NCBI GenBank assembly: GCA_905210885.1
Contig: CAJLYO010000095.1
Coordinates: 1-6,728 of the forward strand
Length of the DNA: 6,728 nucleotides
DNA from: an uncultured Eubacteriales bacterium
GTDB lineage: Bacteria > Bacillota > Clostridia > Monoglobales > Firm-18
Reading direction: 5' to 3'
The notes under the pieces were generated by a model, which was not told the origin of the DNA, ran no database searches, and saw nothing but the letters and a program-made list of their open reading frames with translations. Of this stretch, positions 1 to 5,552 are shown piece after piece. The position numbers were made by a program, and so were the translations under genes. Each line of letters begins with the position of its first letter. Within the stretch, counting starts at the first letter, position 1.

Positions 1-10
1 TGCCTTTTTA

Positions 11-1363
11 TCATATTTTTAATATTCCCGTTGCGTCAAGTACCGATGAAATAAGAATAAGAACAATGCAAATCGGTGCAATATATTTTATTACTACCGT
101 AAAAAGTCTTTTTCGCTTAAATTCAGCCGAAAGCTCAACTTCGTCAATAACAGCCTTGGGTTTTATGACATAACCTACAAATATACTTGTTAAAAACGCG
201 GTTATCGGCATAAGTACGCTGTTGCTTAAAAAGTCGAAAAAGTCCAAAAATGACATTCCCAGAATCTTTACTCCGTCCCATACGCCAAAACCGAGGGAGG
301 AGGGAAGACCGAGCAGAATACTCCATAAAAGCACAAGCAGCGATGAGGGAATCCTGCCGATTTTTGCTTTGTCGCACACGATGGATACCACCGTTTCCAT
401 AAGAGAAATGGAGGAGGTGAGCGCCGCAAAGAATACCAAAAGGAAAAACAGCCAGCCGATAATCGTTCCGCCTTTCATGCTTGCAAACACCTTCGGAAGG
501 GTTACAAACATAAGGCTGGGTCCTTTGCCGAGGGCTTCGCTGTTGCCGCCCGAAAATACGAATACGGCAGGGATTATCATAAATCCGGCAAGAAAGGCTA
601 TACCTGTGTCAAAAAGCTCAATCTGCTTTACAGACGATTCCAAGTTTACGTCCTTTTTCATGTACGAACCGTAGGTTATCATAATTCCCATTGCAATCGA
701 CATTGAATAGAACATCTGTCCCATTGCCGCCAAAACCGTAGTGGGTGAGAATTTTTTGAAATCGGGCAAAATGTAGTATAAAATACCTGCTTTCGCGCCG
801 GGAAGGAATGCGGAATATGCCGCAACGATAAGGGACAAAATAACCAAAACAGGCATCATAACCTTGCTTACGCTTTCGATACCCTTTTCAACGCCCAGCA
901 TAACAACAATCGCCGTCAATCCCAAAAACAGCGCAAACCATAAAACCGGCTCTGCGGGACGTGCGATGAACTCCGAAAAGAAGCTGTCAGACGCGGAGGC
1001 ACCTGCCTGTCCCGATGTAAAAGCCCAGAAGTATTTTGTTACCCAACCGCCGATAACGCAGTAGTAAGGCAAAATAATCATAGGCACGATTGCGCCCAGA
1101 TAGCCTATAAACGCAAACTTCTTGTTTAGCTTTTGAAATGCGCCGATTGCGCTTAAGCCTGTTTTTCTGCCAAGAGCAATTTCAGTTGTCATAAGAGCAA
1201 AGCCGAATGTTACGGCAAGAATAAGATACACCAAGAGAAATATTCCGCCGCCGTACTTTGCCGCAAGGTAGGGAAATCTCCAAATATTTCCCAAACCTAC
1301 GGCAGACCCTGCCGCCGCAAGGACAAAACCGATTTTTCCTGTAAAATTACTTCTTTCTTCCAT
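11..1363 (-). CDS. Sodium-dependent transporter, NSS/SNF family (LeuT/MhsT-type)
   Basis: This inner-membrane secondary transporter imports a small solute, most likely an amino acid, with Na+. The broken helix TM1 carries the family signature GSAVGLGNIWRFPYL (19-33). TM5 keeps the Gly-x9-Pro spacing (G161-P171) known from LeuT and MhsT. TM6 is MGQMFYSMSIAMGIMITYGS (214-233) and TM8 contains FFAALTSSISLMETVVSI (311-328), whose serines and threonine fit the Na2 site. I count 11 membrane helices, the last at about 419-444, so TM12 of LeuT and the animal transporters is missing, as in MhsT and Tyt1. An acidic residue at the head of TM7 (D252) may take the place of chloride, as Glu290 does in LeuT; this alignment is by eye. 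The substrate is not predictable. It is the last gene of the run, 9 bases after the FemAB-like gene, and ends in TGA TAA. Only 10 bases remain, with no terminator visible. Confidence 0.93.
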   Translation of the reverse strand: MEERSNFTGKIGFVLAAAGSAVGLGNIWRFPYLAAKYGGGIFLLVYLILAVTFGFALMTTEIALGRKTGLSAIGAFQKLNKKFAFIGYLGAIVPMIILPYYCVIGGWVTKYFWAFTSGQAGASASDSFFSEFIARPAEPVLWFALFLGLTAIVVMLGVEKGIESVSKVMMPVLVILSLIVAAYSAFLPGAKAGILYYILPDFKKFSPTTVLAAMGQMFYSMSIAMGIMITYGSYMKKDVNLESSVKQIELFDTGIAFLAGFMIIPAVFVFSGGNSEALGKGPSLMFVTLPKVFASMKGGTIIGWLFFLLVFFAALTSSISLMETVVSIVCDKAKIGRIPSSLLVLLWSILLGLPSSLGFGVWDGVKILGMSFLDFFDFLSNSVLMPITAFLTSIFVGYVIKPKAVIDEVELSAEFKRKRLFTVVIKYIAPICIVLILISSVLDATGILKI

Positions 1364-1368
1364 AATTT

Positions 1369-1374
1369 CTCCTT
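1369..1374 (-). promoter_or_regulatory. Ribosome binding site of the transporter gene, overlapping the FemAB-like stop
   Basis: TAAGGAG on the minus strand joins the TAA stop of the upstream gene to an AAGGAG site 5 bases before ATG 1363. It supports the start and close translational coupling. Confidence 0.75.
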
Positions 1375-2386
1375 AAAATTTAAGAGCCTTTTTTAGGTCT
1401 CTCAATATTTCCACACATCTTTTTGCGCTGTTTTTCAAAAATATAACGCCCGGGTATTTTTCGGCTTGGATAACCGGTACTTCGATTATCTCGGGGTTAT
1501 ATTTAAGCTTGTATTTACGGTAGCCCGAAAGGTCAAGGTTTTTAATTCCGCTTTCGCTCCAATGCTTTGCAAACTCCCAGAAAAGCCCCTCGTTGGGCAG
1601 GTACTTCTGATATTCGCGGTAGCTTGCGGCGCCGGTAAAATATGCCCAATCCTGATACCCGAGGGTAAAGACGGTTGCGATACATTCGCCGTTTTCAAGG
1701 CGCGCCTCCGCGGCATACACTCTTTCGGGGTAGTATTCCAATGTGTCTGCCAAATCCATTAGCTTTTCTTTTGTATAAAACGGCTTTAAGTTTTGCTTTG
1801 CAAACACGTCAATAAGCTGATTATAGTAATTTTCGGCAAACTCCTCGTCAAAGGGAACCTGCACAAACTCCGCACCTTTGCGCTGTGCAGCGCGGACATC
1901 ACTGCGTCCGTTTTTTTTGAAACCCTCTAAAATATCATCCTCCGGTTTATCGATATTTATACGTAAAAGCTTGTCCGTTGTGTATTTTATGGATTTATCC
2001 AAATCTGCTGTTGAGATTTCTTTGTCGGTTATTTGCACCATTTGACACTTAAGTGTTTTAAATGCATAGTCCGAAACCGCTTTTACAGCCTCGTTGCAGT
2101 CGGTTTTTGCAATCCGTATAAAGCCCATGTCCGGCGTAAGCCAGCCTTCAAAGGGACTTCCCAGAATTTTAAAACCGCATTTCTTTATCCGTCCGGCGAT
2201 GCATGCCTTTATTGATACGGAGCTTATTTCCAAAGCGCCGGCGGACAGCTCCAAAACCACAGGCTTTATATGCTGGTTTTTCTTTAGAAATTCAAGCCAC
2301 ATGGAGGTTTGAAAGACCGTCTGTTTAAGCCCGTGCCTTTCGTATGAGCAAAAATCGTCCATTGTGATTTCCCGAACCTGATACAT
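1373..2386 (-). CDS. FemAB-like / GNAT-fold acyltransferase (Acetyltransf_6 type)
   Basis: The 337-residue protein has the layout of the FemAB / BioF2-like acetyltransferase group. An N-terminal GNAT half includes QTSMWLEFLKK (26-36) and GSPFEGWLTPDMGF (76-89). A second half carries the typical NGRSDVRAAQRKGAEF segment (159-174), FYTKEKLMDLADTL (203-216), and a C-terminal PNEGLFWEFAKHWSESGIKN (264-283) followed by LDLSG. Members transfer amino acids from aminoacyl-tRNA to peptidoglycan precursors or acylate surface polymers; the substrate here cannot be read from sequence. No signal peptide or membrane helix is seen. The start is ATG 2386, because AAGGGG lies 7 bases upstream. A longer frame from 2461 would overlap the deacetylase gene by 64 bases and has no such site. 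It follows that gene by 11 bases and precedes the transporter gene by 9, so the three are probably one transcript. The pairing with a NodB deacetylase suggests work on a cell-surface glycan (inference). Confidence 0.8.
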   Translation of the reverse strand: MYQVREITMDDFCSYERHGLKQTVFQTSMWLEFLKKNQHIKPVVLELSAGALEISSVSIKACIAGRIKKCGFKILGSPFEGWLTPDMGFIRIAKTDCNEAVKAVSDYAFKTLKCQMVQITDKEISTADLDKSIKYTTDKLLRINIDKPEDDILEGFKKNGRSDVRAAQRKGAEFVQVPFDEEFAENYYNQLIDVFAKQNLKPFYTKEKLMDLADTLEYYPERVYAAEARLENGECIATVFTLGYQDWAYFTGAASYREYQKYLPNEGLFWEFAKHWSESGIKNLDLSGYRKYKLKYNPEIIEVPVIQAEKYPGVIFLKNSAKRCVEILRDLKKALKF

Positions 2387-2393
2387 AAAAATT

Positions 2394-2399
2394 CCCCTT
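2394..2399 (-). promoter_or_regulatory. Ribosome binding site of the FemAB-like gene, overlapping the deacetylase stop
   Basis: The minus strand reads TAAGGGG: the TAA that ends the deacetylase is part of the AAGGGG site 7 bases before ATG 2386. This decides the start and suggests translational coupling. Confidence 0.75.
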
Positions 2400-3161
2400 A
2401 ATTCAATAAATCCTTTGTTGTCACCGTTTGTATGCCGCCGGTTTTCTTTAAATACGCGCACAGCTTTTCAAAACGCGCCGTGTCCCAGCACCATTTGTCT
2501 GCGGTATAATACGGGCAGTTTTTATCAATAATACTGTGAAACATAAATATCACGGCGTCATTGTCTTTCATTTTTTCCATAAAATAAATTAATTGTTCCG
2601 GGGTTGTGCATTTTAAAACGGCAACGGATTTTAATATGCCGTTATTTTTGTCGCTTTCGATGTTTCGCTTGTTAAGAATATAAAACAGGAATTTGCTGTG
2701 GGTAATTCTTTCAGCGGCTGTGAGCGTCTTGTATAAAAGCTTTCGCGTTCAAGGCGCACGCCGGAGCGTATGTATGAAATTATCTTTTTATCCGCAAGCG
2801 CCCGCACGTCATCGCAGGTTGTTTCGGTGACGTATGAGTTGGGGCTTGCAAAGCCTATGCCTTCCGTTGAAATACCCATATTTTGAAATTCGCGGATATT
2901 GCGCAGAATATCGTCCGCGGTGTTTTGGTGAGTTGCGCCGTGGCATGCAATTTCAATGCCGTTTTTCTGACATTCAATCAACTGCTCCGCCGTCATCGCC
3001 TTGTTTTCGCCGCTTGCAAAATCGCTGTAGCGCTCGGGGTGGGCGATAAAGTCAGTTACTGCGTTAATAGTTGCCGTAAGTCCGTACTTCTTTAAAATTT
3101 TATAAGCTTTTTCATATGTATCTGCTCTTCCGTCGTCAAAAGACAGCAACGCGTATTTCAT
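2398..3161 (-). pseudogene. Polysaccharide deacetylase (NodB domain), broken by a one-base frameshift
   Basis: NodB-family enzymes remove acetyl groups from N-acetylated sugars in peptidoglycan, chitin-like polymers or exopolysaccharide using a bound metal. The first part starts at ATG 3161 and shows LLSFDDG (catalytic Asp D9, metal Asp D10) and the metal-binding HGATH (H74, H78). After about residue 144 (SFYT, near base 2730) the frame runs into foreign-looking sequence and stops at 2631. The frame one base back continues with KTLTAAERITHSKFLFYILN, later LKCTTPEQLIYF and the expected MFHSI segment, and ends KDLLN-TAA at 2398. Joining the two gives about 254 residues, a usual size, so one base is missing near 2730 or a -1 shift occurs. 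No slippery heptamer is visible. There is no signal peptide, so it would act in the cytoplasm unless exported another way. A 33-base upstream extension to ATG 3194 starts inside the terminator loop; 3161, with GGGTGAG 4 bases upstream, is preferred. A sequencing or assembly error would make the gene intact. Confidence 0.82.
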
Positions 3162-3182
3162 ATATCTCACCCAAATCAGTAT

Positions 3183-3205
3183 AAAACGGTGCATAGCACC
3201 GTTTT
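3183..3205 (-). terminator. Rho-independent terminator hairpin after the small gene
   Basis: A perfect 10-base-pair stem, AAAACGGTGC / GCACCGTTTT, encloses a 3-base loop. It starts a few bases after the small gene's stop. On the minus strand it is preceded by a run of A and followed by TTTTAT; on the plus strand the T run is longer (8 T at 3202-3209). It most likely ends the small gene's transcript. The tail is short in that direction, so some readthrough into the deacetylase gene is plausible. Confidence 0.75.
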
Positions 3206-3208
3206 TTT

Positions 3209-3388
3209 TCAGCTTTTGTACATGTCCACAATGTTGTCGGCAACAGTGCCCAGTGTTGTGAACATCTTGGAGGTATTTTTGGCAAGACGCTTTTTATCCT
3301 TTTCGGTAATGGGGTTAACAGCCAAAACCACACCCATTCCCACAACTGCGCCTGTTGCCATACCCTTTAAAAAACCGTGACTCATCAT
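3209..3388 (-). CDS. Small YtxH-like protein of unknown function (59 aa)
   Basis: The frame begins with two ATG codons (3388 and 3385) and reads MMSHGFLKGMATGAVVGMGV, then VLAVNPITEKDKKRLAKNTS and KMFTTLGTVADNIVDMYKS, ending in TGA. The first 25 residues are glycine- and valine-rich and hydrophobic, with small-residue spacing like a single membrane helix. The rest is a lysine-rich amphipathic helix. This shape resembles YtxH-domain and related short Gram-positive proteins, but the match is by form only and I do not assign a function. The gene sits between sua5 and the deacetylase gene, with its own promoter-like TATAAT upstream and a hairpin directly after the stop, so it looks like a separate transcription unit. 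The AAGGGAG site is 11 bases from the first ATG, slightly long. It is on the same strand as its neighbours and fills a gap otherwise without a gene. Confidence 0.72.
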   Translation of the reverse strand: MMSHGFLKGMATGAVVGMGVVLAVNPITEKDKKRLAKNTSKMFTTLGTVADNIVDMYKS

Positions 3389-3413
3389 GATTTTTCACGC
3401 TCCCTTCCGTAAT

Positions 3414-3440
3414 ATTATACGTAGGTCTGCGTGATATCAA
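3414..3440 (-). promoter_or_regulatory. Likely sigma-70/SigA-type promoter for the small YtxH-like gene
   Basis: On the minus strand a perfect TATAAT (-10, 3419-3414) is preceded by TTGATA (3440-3435) at a 15-base spacing; a shifted TTTGAT would give 16. The spacing is short, so the -35 assignment is weak, but the -10 is consensus. The expected start of transcription is near 3407, leaving a leader of about 20 bases with an AAGGGAG ribosome binding site at 3406-3400. Confidence 0.55.
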
Positions 3441-3453
3441 ACTGACAATTATT

Positions 3454-4446
3454 TCATTTTTCAATAAATTTATATGCCGCCGCTCTGTAAAGGCGGTTTT
3501 TTGTGGCAAGATTAATTCCCTTGTCGTCCACGTCCTCCGCAAGTATTATCTGTGCGCCTTTTTTATCCATTTCGCGCATTGCGGAAAACAGCTCTTTTGC
3601 GTAATCCTCCGGCGAGGTGCACTTTAAAGTGCATAAACACCGCGGATTTACGTTTATGCCGGAGTAGTACAGCACGCCGATTTTTTCGCTTTTTTCGCAA
3701 AAATCATTAATTATTCCGGTACAGTCGCCGCGCATAACATAAACGTCGGCGTTAGGGGAATAGTGCTTATATTTCATTCCGGGCGAGCGCGGTGTTTCGC
3801 CCTCCTTGCAGTGAAATTTCTGCTCCACCGTGCCCAAAACCTCTGTCAGCTGCTCATAAGTAACGCCGCCCGGTCTTAAAAGCGCCGGGACATCGCCGGA
3901 CATGTCAAGGACGGTAGACTCAAGACCTACCGAACACTCGCCGCCGTCTATTACCGCGTCGATTTTGCCGGACATGTCGTCCATTACATACTGCGCCTTT
4001 GTAGGGCTTGGCTTTCCGGAGGTGTTTGCGCTGGGAGCAGCTATGGGTACACCGCTTTTTTTAATCAGTTCTAAAGCAATTTCGTTCGCCGGCATACGGA
4101 TTGCAACTGTGTTTAACCCTCCGCTTACAACGGAAGGAACTTTGTCCGTTTTCTCCATAATTACGGTAAGAGGGCCGGGCCAGAATTTATCCATAAGCTC
4201 ATACGCCTTCGGAGGGATATTTTTAACAAGGTCACAAAGCATATTTTTGTCCGCAATGTGGACAATCAAGGGATTGTCGCAGGGACGTCCCTTTGCCTTG
4301 TATATGTTTCTTACGGCGTTTTCGTCAAGGGCGTTTGCCCCCAAGCCGTAAACCGTTTCGGTGGGGAATGCCGCAAGACCGCCGTTTTTTATGATTTCGC
4401 CGGCAATATCCACCTGTGATTTATCAAGCAGCAATGTTTTGCACAC
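3454..4446 (-). CDS. ywlC: Threonylcarbamoyl-AMP synthase, two-domain Sua5/YwlC type
   Basis: This cytoplasmic enzyme makes threonylcarbamoyl-AMP from threonine, bicarbonate and ATP. That is the first step of the t6A modification at position 37 of tRNAs reading ANN codons; TsaBDE complete it. The 330 residues fit the long Sua5 form rather than the short YrdC form. The YrdC domain (about 10-205) shows FPTETVYGLG at 27-36, KAKGRPCDNPL at 50-60, SANTSGKPSPT at 139-149, ESTVLD at 176-181 and LRPGG at 190-194. The linker SPGMKYKHYSP (221-231) is the Sua5 loop that closes over the active site. The C-terminal Sua5 domain (about 232-330) ends with NRLYRAA. Five cysteines fall between 242 and 276, which I cannot assign a role. 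It follows prfA by 17 bases, with GTG as start. In Bacillus subtilis ywlC also lies downstream of prfA, though with prmC between them. No terminator hairpin follows before the next gene. Confidence 0.95.
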   Translation of the reverse strand: MCKTLLLDKSQVDIAGEIIKNGGLAAFPTETVYGLGANALDENAVRNIYKAKGRPCDNPLIVHIADKNMLCDLVKNIPPKAYELMDKFWPGPLTVIMEKTDKVPSVVSGGLNTVAIRMPANEIALELIKKSGVPIAAPSANTSGKPSPTKAQYVMDDMSGKIDAVIDGGECSVGLESTVLDMSGDVPALLRPGGVTYEQLTEVLGTVEQKFHCKEGETPRSPGMKYKHYSPNADVYVMRGDCTGIINDFCEKSEKIGVLYYSGINVNPRCLCTLKCTSPEDYAKELFSAMREMDKKGAQIILAEDVDDKGINLATKNRLYRAAAYKFIEK

Positions 4447-4454
4447 TGCGCATA

Positions 4455-4459
4455 CCTCC
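4455..4459 (-). promoter_or_regulatory. Ribosome binding site of sua5, fixing a GTG start
   Basis: GGAGG lies 8 bases before GTG at 4446. An ATG directly after the site (minus strand GGAGGTATG) is too close and out of frame; it reads only nine codons before a stop. GTG is therefore the start. Confidence 0.8.
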
Positions 4460-4463
4460 GTTT

Positions 4464-5537
4464 TTACTGCTCTGTTTCGCTTTTGAGCTTTTCTGTCTGA
4501 TAATATGTTATAAGAGCGTCGATGATTTCGTCCAAGTCGCCGTTTAAGACGCTGTCAAGTCTGTGCAGCGTAAGACCTATGCGATGGTCGCTGACACGTC
4601 CCTGGGGAAAATTGTACGTACGTATTCTTTCGCTTCTGTCGCCTGTGCCGACCTGGCTTTTGCGCTGTTCGGCAATCTCGTCATGCTGCTGCGACTGCAA
4701 AAGGTCATAAAGACGCGAACGCAGAATTTTCATACCCTTTTCCTTGTTTTTAAGCTGTGATTTTTCGTCCTGACAGGAAACCACCAAGCCTGTGGGAAGG
4801 TGGGTTATGCGCACTGCCGAGTCGGTCGTGTTAACGCACTGACCGCCCGGACCGCCGGCACGGAAAACGTCTATTTTTAAATCATTCGGGTTGATTTCGA
4901 CTTCAACGTCCTCAACCTCGGGAAGTACCGCAACCGTAACGGTGGAGGTGTGTATTCTGCCGCCGCTTTCCGTTGAAGGCACACGCTGAACGCGGTGAAC
5001 GCCGCTTTCGTATTTTAATCGGCTGTATGCGCCCTGACCGGTAATTCCGAAGGAAACTTCCTTAATTCCGCCGAGCTCCGTTTGGTTCATACTTAAAATT
5101 TCAATTTTCCAGCGCCTGTTTTCGGCGTACATTGAATACATACGCATTAAGTCCGCTGCAAAAAGAGCCGCCTCGTCACCGCCGGCACCGCCGCGTATTT
5201 CAACGATAACGTTTTTGTCATCGTTGGGGTCTTTGGGCAAAAGCAGAATTTTTAAATCTTCCTCATACTGCGCAATTTTTTCTTTTGCGTCATCGTAATC
5301 CGCCTGAATCAGCTCTTTTAACTCCTTATCCGGGTTATCTGCAAGCATTTCCTTAGCCTCGTCAAGCTGACGGCGCGCCGCCTTGTACATATTGTATTTT
5401 TCAACAATCGGCGCAATGTCGGAATGTTCCTTGCAAAGCTCGCGGAATTTGTTCTGATCTGCAATAACCTCGGGGTCGCTTATTGCGGCTGAAAGCTCGT
5501 CAAACCGATCCTGTAAAAATGATAATTTCTCAAACAA
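4464..5537 (-). CDS. prfA: Peptide chain release factor 1 (RF1)
   Basis: RF1 reads UAG and UAA and releases the finished peptide. The 357-residue length is normal for the family. The N-terminal helical domain (about 1-105) precedes the GAGGDEAALFAADL segment (117-130). The decoding PxT tripeptide appears as PST at 187-189 in RVPSTESGGRIHTS, which separates RF1 from RF2 (SPF). The catalytic GGQ is at 231-233 in AGGPGGQCVNTTDS; the residue after Q is Cys, where E. coli has His. The start is TTG at 5537, because GGAGG at 5551-5547 lies 9 bases upstream and the product then begins MFEKL, the usual RF1 opening. It begins 15 bases after the prfB stop and ends 17 bases before sua5. The methyltransferase gene prmC, which modifies the GGQ glutamine and often follows prfA, is not next to it. 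Confidence 0.97.
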   Translation of the reverse strand: MFEKLSFLQDRFDELSAAISDPEVIADQNKFRELCKEHSDIAPIVEKYNMYKAARRQLDEAKEMLADNPDKELKELIQADYDDAKEKIAQYEEDLKILLLPKDPNDDKNVIVEIRGGAGGDEAALFAADLMRMYSMYAENRRWKIEILSMNQTELGGIKEVSFGITGQGAYSRLKYESGVHRVQRVPSTESGGRIHTSTVTVAVLPEVEDVEVEINPNDLKIDVFRAGGPGGQCVNTTDSAVRITHLPTGLVVSCQDEKSQLKNKEKGMKILRSRLYDLLQSQQHDEIAEQRKSQVGTGDRSERIRTYNFPQGRVSDHRIGLTLHRLDSVLNGDLDEIIDALITYYQTEKLKSETEQ

Positions 5538-5546
5538 AACAAAATT

Positions 5547-5551
5547 CCTCC
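5547..5551 (-). promoter_or_regulatory. Ribosome binding site of prfA, fixing a TTG start
   Basis: GGAGG sits just after the prfB TAA stop and 9 bases before TTG at 5537. No ATG occurs in frame near this site, and the reading from TTG gives a standard RF1 N-terminus. Confidence 0.8.
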
Positions 5552-5552
5552 G

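Noticed and set aside
222..674. A plus-strand open frame of 150 codons.
   Set aside because: It is antisense to conserved membrane helices of the NSS transporter, with no family resemblance and no binding site.
1880..1893. A GCGCTG-TG-CAGCGC inverted repeat.
   Set aside because: It is short, has a 2-base loop, and lies inside the conserved RAAQRKG coding segment of the FemAB-like gene.
2387..2461. A start 25 codons earlier for the FemAB-like protein.
   Set aside because: It overlaps the coding end of the deacetylase, lacks a ribosome binding site, and adds residues (MRVFKENRRHTNG...) unlike the family. ATG 2386 has AAGGGG upstream.
2725..2745. A programmed -1 frameshift in the deacetylase gene.
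   Set aside because: The crossing point contains no X XXY YYZ heptamer, and I see no strong stem just after it. A missing base is simpler.
3162..3194. An 11-codon N-terminal extension of the deacetylase from ATG 3194.
   Set aside because: That ATG sits in the loop of the terminator hairpin. NodB proteins of this type begin close to the SFDDG motif.
3618..3633. A perfect 16-base palindrome, TGCACTTTAAAGTGCA, that could be an operator or a hairpin.
   Set aside because: It lies inside sua5, encodes part of CTLKCT in a normal reading frame, has no T run and is not near a start. A chance palindrome is the simpler reading.
3902..4351. A plus-strand open frame of 149 codons.
   Set aside because: It is fully antisense to the YrdC domain of sua5, has no plausible ribosome binding site, and reflects the codon bias of the real gene.
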